From: Steromphala cineraria
Lineage: Eukaryota; Mollusca; Gastropoda; Trochida; Trochidae
Length of the DNA: 64,000 nt
Direction of reading: 5' to 3'
Assembly (NCBI GenBank): GCA_916613615.1
Contig: OU744734.1
Location: 32,682,301 to 32,746,300, forward strand
Below the pieces are notes generated by a model. That model saw nothing but the letters and a program-made list of their open reading frames with translations, was not told the DNA's origin and did no database searches. Positions within the stretch are counted from its first letter, which is position 1, and each line of letters starts with the position of its first letter. This document shows positions 11,846 through 23,530 of the stretch, piece by piece. The position numbers and the translations under genes are program-made.

Positions 11846-11955
11846 GACGTCAATAAACTGACGTCTCACACCTGTTATCTGTTACATCCGGCTCCATAAT
11901 ACACAACATCAAATGACAGTTCCCCGTTATATAAAGTGTTATTTCAGGCTGTTCA
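11846..11955 (+). promoter_or_regulatory. Promoter-like block without a gene, copy 1
   Basis: GACGTCA at 11,846-11,852 and TGACGTC at 11,859-11,865 are CRE/ATF-type half-palindromes facing each other. TATATAAAG at 11,928 and GTTCAGTGT with A at 11,955 give a 27-base TATA to initiator spacing. No meaningful ORF follows within the unit. It may be the promoter of a transposon or of a gene whose body was lost. Confidence 0.45.
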
Positions 11956-14672
11956 GTGTATCACACATATTCAAAACGATGTTATTTAACAATGAAAAAT
12001 CACAAAACAAAATGAATAGATGACAAAATTGTTTCAATTTCCAAACCTCTTACCTTTCCTATCTATTAGATGTCTCGGCAGTTATTATGAGCAGCAACGT
12101 TTTTATAAAGTGATTGGTTTAAACATTGTTTTTTTTTAAAACAATAAACACAAACAATTGGCGAACGGGCTGTACAACGCTTATTTGAGTATCCACTCTT
12201 ATTCACGATTCATAAATCTGAACACAAACACAAGAAATTGTGAAAATTCAAAAGCTATGGGATCCGTTTAAATGTTTACATGTAGGTTTTCAAATGTTAA
12301 TTATTTGGTATGCCTCATTTTGAAGTTGTCTACGGCATCAGCTAGTTGAAACCAAATTAATTGAAAAATGATTTAACCCACACTGTTACTCTTCACTACC
12401 GTATAGACGCAGGTTTCGCCAATCATTTGTAGCAAATAGTATACGTAGCTTAATAGAAAATTCCCGTGTCCTTTCTTAGTATAAACTATCCAACTATCGT
12501 AGCCATTTCGATTGGTGTAATTGGAAGGATACGCAAACTGATTGTGTTGTATTGGGTAAATATGCACTGTTATTTGTGAGTAGCGTAAACAGCAATATTT
12601 AGTGCTTTTCTATACGCAGACAATTATTTTTCTTGCGTAGTTTGACTTTTCCTTTGCGTATAATTCGCAAATACGCAGCTTATATGGAGCTCTGCAGTAT
12701 TTATTATGTTCGAAATGAATCCATTGTTAATTTTCTTTTCCATCATTTTGCTAATAAATGACAAGTTACTTAAAACCACGGATGCAGAAATCGGTCTATT
12801 TGCCGGACATGTCCGATTGGGAATTCAGTTTGACCGATTGGAAAAGTGACCAGTCGGACATTCAAGAAGTCATTTGACCGATTGAAGATAATCAAAGATT
12901 TACTAAACAAACAGATAAACAAGCCTGAGTTGACTGACAAGCAATCAATAAAGGCCAAATGCCCCGCTTGTGTCGGTCATAATTGTAATGAAAACACGAA
13001 TCCTGTATTCAAATGACATAATTACCTTGTTATCTTTAATTATTGGATCATTAAGTTAAAACATCTACATTGTTCAAATATTTGAGTATCGGGAAGATGT
13101 ATGGCAAATATTGAAATGTTAGTAAATTGCTAATAGCCTTATTTTGATCTTGGTCGTAAAGCGATGTATGCATTGTATTGTCAATTTGGCATCAGGACAA
13201 GTCCCTTTTCATTATGCACTGAAATGAATTCTTTCATATTTAGGGCCACCATTGGGGAGTCAGTTGACATAGCTGCTACAGAATGACGACCCTCTCATAT
13301 TATCAACCAATCTCGACTCGCGCGGGGGAAATCCCCCACTGAGAAGCGAAGCCTACACCCTTCTCAGCTCACCGTCTCAGCAGCGAAGCTCGTTAGCAGG
13401 CAGGCTAACCCGAGCGGTCTTATGCACGAGTACAGCCCTAGCCGCAGACCCCCTTTAATAAGATTGTTACGCAGTTAAATTTTTTCTTACTCTTTATCTT
13501 CATATTATATGCGTTTTGGTTAAACATTCGGTAAGATAAATTCATTATACCATTCAGAGGCGGGGTACTTGGGGAGATATCCGCCTCGAGCTTGGTGTTA
13601 TGGAACTCGCCGAAATATGACCGAAATTTGCAAAGAGCAATGAATCCTTCACATCAAGGCGATTAGTAAACACAATTACTTACATTTAAACTCCAGTATC
13701 CCAAAAGATGACAAAGATACATGACAACAATAAGGAGCATGAGTGAAAGTTAGCTCTGTCAGGTCAGTGCTTCTCGAGTTAAGAGACGGAGGGTCGTGAT
13801 AGATCCTGTACCATAAACCAACTGCACATCAGGCTTCATGAGCTAATATCTGTGTAAAGATGTACTCACTTTTATCCCTGTGTGCAATGTTCCTCATGCA
13901 ATTTTAAGCCTAAGGGCATCTTCCTACGCAGAGCCTAAAAGACCAGTTTCCAAACTGTCATTTAAAGCGAGTCTGCGTCCCCGTAAATGTGATGCATCAC
14001 ATTTATTAATTAGTAGCCCGCTACCGTGCGCCGAGTCTCTCCTAAGCTCCGCAGCAGTGTTGATTATTCATCGCTGTACGGAGCTTGACTGTGACAGAGA
14101 ACCGGTTTACGTAAACTCTTCGGTTTCTCTGATTGAATTGTATGTTTAATCAAATACATTGTTTAAACCGCTATAATGCGGCTTTAATATATCATGATTG
14201 ATTGAGTTATCTCACTGTGACAGTGAGTTGTTTTGGTTACAAATTAATGCATCTACAAAATTTGAATAGAATAGCTTTTGCATATGTCATAACATTATTA
14301 AATCATCATTACAACACATTTTCTTGTATTGAATAACTGTTTTCAATTGGAAATTTATAATTAATTTCCATTTCAATTACTAAAATATAAAACAAATAAA
14401 ATAAAAATGTGTTGTCTTTCAAATGTCCTGTAACAATAGACATGCAACCGCAAGAACATATTCTTTGACATATAATTAATAATTAACATTATTATTTTTA
14501 AAAATAAATGTAATCTATTATATACCAATTCGTTTATTAAACAGTGTGCTGTTTCAAACTGCGTAAGAAATATCAGTTATACGTAGTTTCCAAAATATGA
14601 TAATATTCACGATAATGTGAGGATAATGAAGGGTAGTCCAGCAAAATAGATGTTTCCTTCGGGTGCGCAGTC

Positions 14673-15552
14673 GAATCTAGGAAAAAAAGTCACAGGAAAA
14701 AAAGTCTGGCGTTTCTCCCTGTGGATGAAGTGCAAGAAGGGATGGAACATCTCCATTCCATCAAACCTGACGGCCCTGCTGAAATCGATGATCTGGTGAC
14801 ATATTTCGAAAGAACATATGTCAAAGGACACTACCGACAGCGTCCAGGACAAGGTCTGACCCTCAACATGAGAAGAGTCCCTCCCATGTTTCCTCCTGAG
14901 GTGTGGAATGTGCACGAGGCAACACTGAACAACGCTGCCTGTACCAACAACATCTGCGAAGGCTGGAATCACAAATTCTTCAACCTTGTCGGCCAGCACC
15001 ACCCAAACATCTGGAGAGTGGTGGAGTGGTTCAAAAAAGAAGACGCCACTGTCCAGACCATTATTGCACAGGATGCAATCGGAAACCAACCCGTCAGGAA
15101 GATCAGAAAGAAGTACAAGAAAATGCAAGAGCAGCTGAAGAACCTCTGCCAAGACCGTGTATGTGAGCGAAAAACCATCCCCGAGTTTTTGTATGGAGTT
15201 GGATGGAACATTCGTATTAATAAAGAGTATTAAAATGTCCAGATGTCTATTGTGAGAATAGATGATGATGTCAAGTCCAGTGCTATGTCCAGATGATGAT
15301 GATGTCCAGAGATGTTTAAATGTCTATTGTGAGAATAGTGCTGTCAATAAAGAGTGTTGAAATGTCCAGATGATGATGATGTCCAGAGATGTTTAAAATG
15401 TTATTGTTTCAATGTATATTGTTATGAGAAATATTGTTTTTATTGATGGCTAATAAAAAGTTGTGACTTTTTTTCCTGTGACTTTTTTTCCTATAGAAAT
15501 TTGTGACTTTTTTTCCGTGACTTTTTTTCCTGTGACTTTTTTTCCGGTCACC
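14673..15552 (+). mobile_element. TIR element carrying transposase tail, copy 2
   Basis: Same structure as copy 1, flanked by GCGCAGTC at 14,665-14,672 and 15,553-15,560. The five right-end GTGACTTTTTTTCC units are intact. Confidence 0.6.
14721..15233 (+). pseudogene. Transposase C-terminal fragment, 170 residues, copy 2
   Basis: Open through NNAACTNNICEGWNHKFF, HPNIWRVVEWFKKE and a basic stretch (RKIRKKYKKMQEQLK) to a stop that is followed at once by AATAAA-containing sequence (TTAATAAAGAG), so the natural 3' end of the gene seems retained. There is no initiator ATG at the fragment start (it opens at GTG within LAFLPVDEV), and the DDE core is missing. This is the least damaged form together with copy 3, but still only a tail. 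Confidence 0.75.
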
Positions 15553-16064
15553 GCGCAGTCATCGCACATATACCGAAGTTTAGATAATCATTATCTAAAT
15601 GAGGGACAGTCATGTAATTTGAAAAAGCATCGATTACGATTTGGTTATTTGTCACCAATACGTTATCGATAACACAGACAGACAGATATAGTTTATTATA
15701 GTGTCACAAGTTAAATATACATTGTAAAAAGCATGATTAAAAGACATAATATATATTTAACAACCAGCCAATTTTTGGCTAATGAGACACTTTACAAGAT
15801 AAAACAGTGTACAATATATTCGTAAATATAGGTATGTAAAAGTAGCGATAATACAGGCTTAAAATTTAAAAAAAAATAGATAAATAAGTAAATACATGTA
15901 AGAGTTATAAAAATAATTGCCTTCTAAAAAACATATTCCTTATTGTTGTACTGATACATTTAATGCGTTTTGGGCTGTTTTCCGATAAATAGGTCCTAAG
16001 GCCCCGTTGCATTATAACAATCTAAATTAAAATTGCTTCTTTGATCATTGTAAAAGTGGCATTC

Positions 16065-16302
16065 TTAAATAAAATGAACTTCTGTTTCAACATTTTGACA
16101 AAATCGACAAATTCTACTCTCTAATGGGGTGGGGGGTCTGCAGTGTCGTCCTGTCTCTACGTATAAGGGGAGGCTTCCACATCGTAGGCGATGGATTATC
16201 TTCGTTTTCTCTTGATTAACATTCAGACGCCATTTAGAACACCACGTTGTTACCACATCCAATATTCGCTGCAGCTTGTAAAGTTGAGATATTTTTTTCT
16301 AT
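16065..16302 (-). pseudogene. Broken LINE reverse-transcriptase piece, copy 2
   Basis: Identical reading to copy 1: the WCSKWRLNVNQEKTK segment is fused to the CRFCQNVETEVHFI segment by a deletion. Confidence 0.75.
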
Positions 16303-16607
16303 TTAATTTTGTATTCTGTAGATCGTAAATAAGAACCATATAAGAAGTGATCAATAATGGAAATTTGTTGCGGACGATGAAACGTTCACCTACTGATTTT
16401 CATTAGTCAGATATAATGTTCTACAGCCTCATTTGGTTTTGAAAGCTAGACATTCTGTCGGGGATTGAAATAACGTTTAATTGGCGGCAATTGTCTTGTA
16501 TATGTCTTGTATGTGTATCCATCGTCCACTCAACCAGACAGGATGGCGCCATCAAACAGTGACCCGGCAGTTATATGACCTGTTACGACACATGACTAGA
16601 GTCACTG

Positions 16608-16717
16608 GACGTCAATAAACTGACGTCTCACACCTGTTATCTGTTACATCCGGCTCCATAATACACAACATCAAATGACAGTTCCCCGTTATATAAAGTG
16701 TTATTTCAGGCTGTTCA
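16608..16717 (+). promoter_or_regulatory. Promoter-like block, copy 2
   Basis: The paired GACGTCA/TGACGTC sites, TATATAAAG (16,690) and the initiator are all intact, as in unit 1. Confidence 0.45.
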
Positions 16718-19434
16718 GTGTATCACACATATTCAAAACGATGTTATTTAACAATGAAAAATCACAAAACAAAATGAATAGATGACAAAATTGTTTCAAT
16801 TTCCAAACCTCTTACCTTTCCTATCTATTAGATGTCTCGGCAGTTATTATGAGCAGCAACGTTTTTATAAAGTGATTGGTTTAAACATTGTTTTTTTTTA
16901 AAACAATAAACACAAACAATTGGCGAACGGGCTGTACAACGCTTATTTGAGTATCCACTCTTATTCACGATTCATAAATCTGAACACAAACACAAGAAAT
17001 TGTGAAAATTCAAAAGCTATGGGATCCGTTTAAATGTTTACATGTAGGTTTTCAAATGTTAATTATTTGGTATGCCTCATTTTGAAGTTGTCTACGGCAT
17101 CAGCTAGTTGAAACCAAATTAATTGAAAAATGATTTAACCCACACTGTTACTCTTCACTACCGTATAGACGCAGGTTTCGCCAATCATTTGTAGCAAATA
17201 GTATACGTAGCTTAATAGAAAATTCCCGTGTCCTTTCTTAGTATAAACTATCCAACTATCGTAGCCATTTCGATTGGTGTAATTGGAAGGATACGCAAAC
17301 TGATTGTGTTGTATTGGGTAAATATGCACTGTTATTTGTGAGTAGCGTAAACAGCAATATTTAGTGCTTTTCTATACGCAGACAATTATTTTTCTTGCGT
17401 AGTTTGACTTTTCCTTTGCGTATAATTCGCAAATACGCAGCTTATATGGAGCTCTGCAGTATTTATTATGTTCGAAATGAATCCATTGTTAATTTTCTTT
17501 TCCATCATTTTGCTAATAAATGACAAGTTACTTAAAACCACGGATGCAGAAATCGGTCTATTTGCCGGACATGTCCGATTGGGAATTCAGTTTGACCGAT
17601 TGGAAAAGTGACCAGTCGGACATTCAAGAAGTCATTTGACCGATTGAAGATAATCAAAGATTTACTAAACAAACAGATAAACAAGCCTGAGTTGACTGAC
17701 AAGCAATCAATAAAGGCCAAATGCCCCGCTTGTGTCGGTCATAATTGTAATGAAAACACGAATCCTGTATTCAAATGACATAATTACCTTGTTATCTTTA
17801 ATTATTGGATCATTAAGTTAAAACATCTACATTGTTCAAATATTTGAGTATCGGGAAGATGTATGGCAAATATTGAAATGTTAGTAAATTGCTAATAGCC
17901 TTATTTTGATCTTGGTCGTAAAGCGATGTATGCATTGTATTGTCAATTTGGCATCAGGACAAGTCCCTTTTCATTATGCACTGAAATGAATTCTTTCATA
18001 TTTAGGGCCACCATTGGGGAGTCAGTTGACATAGCTGCTACAGAATGACGACCCTCTCATATTATCAACCAATCTCGACTCGCGCGGGGGAAATCCCCCA
18101 CTGAGAAGCGAAGCCTACACCCTTCTCAGCTCACCGTCTCAGCAGCGAAGCTCGTTAGCAGGCAGGCTAACCCGAGCGGTCTTATGCACGAGTACAGCCC
18201 TAGCCGCAGACCCCCTTTAATAAGATTGTTACGCAGTTAAATTTTTTCTTACTCTTTATCTTCATATTATATGCGTTTTGGTTAAACATTCGGTAAGATA
18301 AATTCATTATACCATTCAGAGGCGGGGTACTTGGGGAGATATCCGCCTCGAGCTTGGTGTTATGGAACTCGCCGAAATATGACCGAAATTTGCAAAGAGC
18401 AATGAATCCTTCACATCAAGGCGATTAGTAAACACAATTACTTACATTTAAACTCCAGTATCCCAAAAGATGACAAAGATACATGACAACAATAAGGAGC
18501 ATGAGTGAAAGTTAGCTCTGTCAGGTCAGTGCTTCTCGAGTTAAGAGACGGAGGGTCGTGATAGATCCTGTACCATAAACCAACTGCACATCAGGCTTCA
18601 TGAGCTAATATCTGTGTAAAGATGTACTCACTTTTATCCCTGTGTGCAATGTTCCTCATGCAATTTTAAGCCTAAGGGCATCTTCCTACGCAGAGCCTAA
18701 AAGACCAGTTTCCAAACTGTCATTTAAAGCGAGTCTGCGTCCCCGTAAATGTGATGCATCACATTTATTAATTAGTAGCCCGCTACCGTGCGCCGAGTCT
18801 CTCCTAAGCTCCGCAGCAGTGTTGATTATTCATCGCTGTACGGAGCTTGACTGTGACAGAGAACCGGTTTACGTAAACTCTTCGGTTTCTCTGATTGAAT
18901 TGTATGTTTAATCAAATACATTGTTTAAACCGCTATAATGCGGCTTTAATATATCATGATTGATTGAGTTATCTCACTGTGACAGTGAGTTGTTTTGGTT
19001 ACAAATTAATGCATCTACAAAATTTGAATAGAATAGCTTTTGCATATGTCATAACATTATTAAATCATCATTACAACACATTTTCTTGTATTGAATAACT
19101 GTTTTCAATTGGAAATTTATAATTAATTTCCATTTCAATTACTAAAATATAAAACAAATAAAATAAAAATGTGTTGTCTTTCAAATGTCCTGTAACAATA
19201 GACATGCAACCGCAAGAACATATTCTTTGACATATAATTAATAATTAACATTATTATTTTTAAAAATAAATGTAATCTATTATATACCAATTCGTTTATT
19301 AAACAGTGTGCTGTTTCAAACTGCGTAAGAAATATCAGTTATACGTAGTTTCCAAAATATGATAATATTCACGATAATGTGAGGATAATGAAGGGTAGTC
19401 CAGCAAAATAGATGTTTCCTTCGGGTGCGCAGTC

Positions 19435-20314
19435 GAATCTAGGAAAAAAAGTCACAGGAAAAAAAGTCTGGCGTTTCTCCCTGTGGATGAAGTGCAAGAA
19501 GGGATGGAACATCTCCATTCCATCAAACCTGACGGCCCTGCTGAAATCGATGATCTGGTGACATATTTCGAAAGAACATATGTCAAAGGACACTACCGAC
19601 AGCGTCCAGGACAAGGTCTGACCCTCAACATGAGAAGAGTCCCTCCCATGTTTCCTCCTGAGGTGTGGAATGTGCACGAGGCAACACTGAACAACGCTGC
19701 CTGTACCAACAACATCTGCGAAGGCTGGAATCACAAATTCTTCAACCTTGTCGGCCAGCACCACCCAAACATCTGGAGAGTGGTGGAGTGGTTCAAAAAA
19801 GAAGACGCCACTGTCCAGACCATTATTGCACAGGATGCAATCGGAAACCAACCCGTCAGGAAGATCAGAAAGAAGTACAAGAAAATGCAAGAGCAGCTGA
19901 AGAACCTCTGCCAAGACCGTGTATGTGAGCGAAAAACCATCCCCGAGTTTTTGTATGGAGTTGGATGGAACATTCGTATTAATAAAGAGTATTAAAATGT
20001 CCAGATGTCTATTGTGAGAATAGATGATGATGTCAAGTCCAGTGCTATGTCCAGATGATGATGATGTCCAGAGATGTTTAAATGTCTATTGTGAGAATAG
20101 TGCTGTCAATAAAGAGTGTTGAAATGTCCAGATGATGATGATGTCCAGAGATGTTTAAAATGTTATTGTTTCAATGTATATTGTTATGAGAAATATTGTT
20201 TTTATTGATGGCTAATAAAAAGTTGTGACTTTTTTTCCTGTGACTTTTTTTCCTATAGAAATTTGTGACTTTTTTTCCGTGACTTTTTTTCCAGTGACTT
20301 TTTTTCCGGTCACC
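19435..20314 (+). mobile_element. TIR element carrying transposase tail, copy 3
   Basis: Same as copies 1 and 2, with GCGCAGTC direct repeats outside. One T to A change lies between two right-end units (CCAGTGAC). Confidence 0.6.
19483..19995 (+). pseudogene. Transposase C-terminal fragment, 170 residues, copy 3
   Basis: The same 170-residue reading as copy 2, including the EGW and HPNIW motifs and the basic tail. It is a fragment lacking the N-terminal zinc finger and the DDE core, so no activity is expected. Confidence 0.75.
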
Positions 20315-20826
20315 GCGCAGTCATCGCACATATACCGAAGTTTAGATAATCATTATCTAAATGAGGGACAGTCATGTAATTTGAAAAAGCATCGATTACG
20401 ATTTGGTTATTTGTCACCAATACGTTATCGATAACACAGACAGACAGATATAGTTTATTATAGTGTCACAAGTTAAATATACATTGTAAAAAGCATGATT
20501 AAAAGACATAATATATATTTAACAACCAGCCAATTTTTGGCTTATGAGACACTTTACAAGATAAAACAGTGTACAATATATTCGTAAATATAGGTATGTA
20601 AAAGTAGCGATAATACAGGCTTAAAATTTAAAAAAAAATAGATAAATAAGTAAATACATGTAAGAGTTATAAAAATAATTGCCTTCTAAAAAACATATTC
20701 CTTATTGTTGTACTGATACATTTAATGCGTTTTGGGCTGTTTTCCGATAAATAGGTCCTAAGGCCCCGTTGCATTATAACAATCTAAATTAAAATTGCTT
20801 CTTTGATCATTGTAAAAGTGGCATTC

Positions 20827-21064
20827 TTAAATAAAATGAACTTCTGTTTCAACATTTTGACAAAATCGACAAATTCTACTCTCTAATGGGGTGGGGGGTC
20901 TGCAGTGTCGTCCTGTCTCTACGTATAAGGGGAGGCTTCCACATCGTAGGCGATGGATTATCTTCGTTTTCTCTTGATTAACATTCAGACGCCATTTAGA
21001 ACACCACGTTGTTACCACATCCAATATTCGCTGCAGCTTGTAAAGTTGAGATATTTTTTTCTAT
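20827..21064 (-). pseudogene. Broken LINE reverse-transcriptase piece, copy 3
   Basis: The same deletion-fused RT and Cys-rich tail as in units 1 and 2. Confidence 0.75.
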
Positions 21065-21369
21065 TTAATTTTGTATTCTGTAGATCGTAAATAAGAACCA
21101 TATAAGAAGTGATCAATAATGGAAATTTGTTGCGGACGATGAAACGTTCACCTACTGATTTTCATTAGTCAGATATAATGTTCTACAGCCTCATTTGGTT
21201 TTGAAAGCTAGACATTCTGTCGGGGATTGAAATAACGTTTAATTGGCGGCAATTGTCTTGTATATGTCTTGTATGTGTATCCATCGTCCACTCAACCAGA
21301 CAGGATGGCGCCATCAAACAGTGACCCGGCAGTTATATGACCTGTTACGACACATGACTAGAGTCACTG

Positions 21370-21479
21370 GACGTCAATAAACTGACGTCTCACACCTGTT
21401 ATCTGTTACATCCGGCTCCATAATACACAACATCAAATGACAGTTCCCCGTTATATCAAGTGTTATTTCAGGCTGTTCA
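21370..21479 (+). promoter_or_regulatory. Promoter-like block, copy 3, TATA altered
   Basis: CRE-like pair and initiator as in the other units, but the TATA box reads TATATCAAG (21,452 on) instead of TATATAAAG. Confidence 0.4.
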
Positions 21480-22017
21480 GTGTATCACACATATTCAAAA
21501 CGATGTTATTTAACAATGAAAAATCACAAAACAAAATGAATAGATGACAAAATTGTTTCAATTTCCAAACCTCTTACCTTTCCTATCTATTAGATGTCTC
21601 GGCAGTTATTATGAGCAGCAACGTTTTTATAAAGTGATTGGTTTAAACATTGTTTTTTTTTAAAACAATAAACACAAACAATTGGCGAACGGGCTGTACA
21701 ACGCTTATTTGAGTATCCACTCTTATTCACGATTCATAAATCTGAACACAAACACAAGAAATTGTGAAAATTCAAAAGCTATGGGATCCGTTTAAATGTT
21801 TACATGTAGGTTTTCAAATGTTAATTATTTGGTATGCCTCATTTTGAAGTTGTCTACGGCATCAGCTAGTTGAAACCAAATTAATTGAAAAATGATTTAA
21901 CCCACACTGTTACTCTTCACTACCGTATAGACGCAGGTTTCGCCAATCATTTGTAGCAAATAGTATACGTAGCTTAATAGAAAATTCCCGTGTCCTTTCT
22001 TAGTATAAACTATCCAA

Positions 22018-22722
22018 TGAAGTTGAATGGTATTTTTTTAGAATTTTTGTTTGTTTAATGATTGATTATCTTCATATTTTACACTGGACAGAAATTATTC
22101 TTCAATTTTATAACTTTTTAAACAAACTTTTCAAAAACATTTGTATCACAATTTGTTGATAAAATTAAGTGTTTTATAAATTTAACTAAATTGAAACATG
22201 TTTATTTCCTAATTTGAAATTATTAAACAAACAATAGCCAAATACACATATTTTGTAAATAAACCATGACATGTTCCGTATCTTGTTTTTGGAGCGTTTT
22301 TTTTAATGGTTATACCACTCCGATATAAACAGATATATAACATTTTGTGGTGATTTAAACAAAGAGGACTCTAAATAAACAAGCTAGAAGGCGTTCATGA
22401 TATACAGACAATACTGTTTGTATACAATTTCCTTTTAAAAACACTATACCGTTGTCATGTGATTCAGACATCAATTGAGATTGTATGAAAATAGCATAAT
22501 TAAAAATTTTTTTTATCAGAATTAGAAAATCCTTAGCATTGTTTCACTGAGTAAGTTTCATGACGCTTTGTCAATACTCCAGTCATTAGCGAAACTTGAA
22601 AACTTACAATGTCTTGGCAAGCGCATTCGTTTGGATATTAAAATTAAAATACTCTTACGAAACTAAAACGTTATATATATATATAGAGAGAGAGATATTA
22701 TTTATTACAGTCTCGCCCAATA
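22018..22722. other. AT-rich intergenic DNA right of the array
   Basis: No gene or RNA is recognised. It ends in a TA/GA simple repeat around 22,670-22,698. Confidence 0.4.
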
Positions 22723-22739
22723 CAATATATGTCAAAAGT

Positions 22740-23075
22740 AGTGGATGTATTATTAACCAATCAGCGCGCATGATTAACGAGGGGATTCCCCTTAAGAAAA
22801 GCGAACCCTAAACCGCTCTCTTCTCCCCATCTCAGCGGTAAAGCGTAGCTCAGCTCAATAATGAGCAGGCTTCTCAGCACGGGCCGAAGGCCATTTGTGT
22901 TGGGGACGGCGGGTCCCTTTAATGCCTTGCTGCATAGCCTTGAGTTTTCTGTGCTTGCTCTCTACTCTGTAGGGGCACTATAGCAGCACAGAAAAGTTAA
23001 GTCTCTGCAGCAAGGCATAAAATGACAGTTTGGAAACTGGCCTTTTAGGCTCTGCGTAGGAAGATGGCCTAAGGG
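22740..23075. repeat. Composite repeat with inverted arms (modules A and B)
   Basis: Module A words (AAGCGAACCCTAAACC, CCCATCTCAGCGG, GCAGGCTTCTCAGC) lead into CCCTTTAATGCC. An imperfect inverted repeat follows: 22,922-22,956 starts ATGCCTTGCTGCA and 22,984-23,017 ends TGCAGCAAGGCAT. Module B then appears inverted to 23,075. This is a relative of the modules inside the array units, with a different arrangement, so the module family predates the triplication. Confidence 0.55.
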
Positions 23076-23334
23076 GTGCAGCACTTACTGTATGAAAAAG
23101 GTACCTGACATACACAAGACGACTGGCAGTAACCAGATGATAAGGCACAAAGTAATTATTCCATGGATAGAGCAGGTACCACAGTATTTTAGCGTTTCGC
23201 GTCAGCTGGACTCTCCACTTCTTATTCACAATCATGCAGAGGTGTCTATGATATATTTCTTGTTTAGTGTTTAATTCCAAAAGTTTTTTTTATTCATTCT
23301 TTAGACAATCAAACTTATGTGAGCTTATGGGCCC

Positions 23335-23530
23335 TTTTTAGCTCATCTGGAATGTAATTTCGACTTCTTTTCCAGAACCATAAGGCCTAGAAAGCTGAAA
23401 CTTTGTGTACGGACTCCCTGACTAGTGAAGATGATGAATTGTAGCTTTATAATAATAATAAAGGCAACAGGAACGTCCTTCAAATCTATTTTCATCTTCT
23501 CCTGAAGTATAAGGCCTAGAAAACTGAAAC
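23335..23530. repeat. Mollusc-type interspersed repeat
   Basis: It starts with TTTTTAGCTCATCTGG and contains two imperfect subunits about 120 bp apart, each with TAAGGCCTAGAAAGCTGAAA or a close variant. No coding signal. Confidence 0.45.

Larger units (their letters stand above)
7735..12496. repeat. Array unit 1
   Basis: Most divergent copy. It differs from units 2 and 3 at 8,255, 8,351, near 9,656, near 9,893, two sites near 10,345 (creating a stop codon in the transposase fragment) and near 10,946. At all of these, units 2 and 3 agree with each other. Confidence 0.9.
12497..17258. repeat. Array unit 2
   Basis: Nearly identical to unit 3. The only private change I noticed is T to A near 15,781, in TTTTTGGCTAATGAG. 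The transposase fragment is open to its natural stop. Confidence 0.9.
7735..22017. repeat. Tandem triplication, 4,762-bp unit
   Basis: Three head-to-tail copies with an exact period of 4,762 bp. The landmark CGTAGCCATTTCGATTGG occurs at 7,736, 12,498 and 17,260, and the RT fragment and transposase fragment repeat at the same spacing. The array length is almost exactly three units. Copies differ at only about ten positions that I could spot, so identity is above 99.5%. The left junction follows GAGATTTTC; the right junction is where TATCCAA continues into TGAAGTTG instead of CTATCGTAG. Confidence 0.95.
17259..22017. repeat. Array unit 3
   Basis: Private changes seen near 20,293 (CCAGTGAC for CCTGTGAC in the right TIR) and at 21,457 (TATATCAAG for TATATAAAG in the promoter-like block). 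It ends at TATCCAA, one unit length from its start. Confidence 0.9.
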
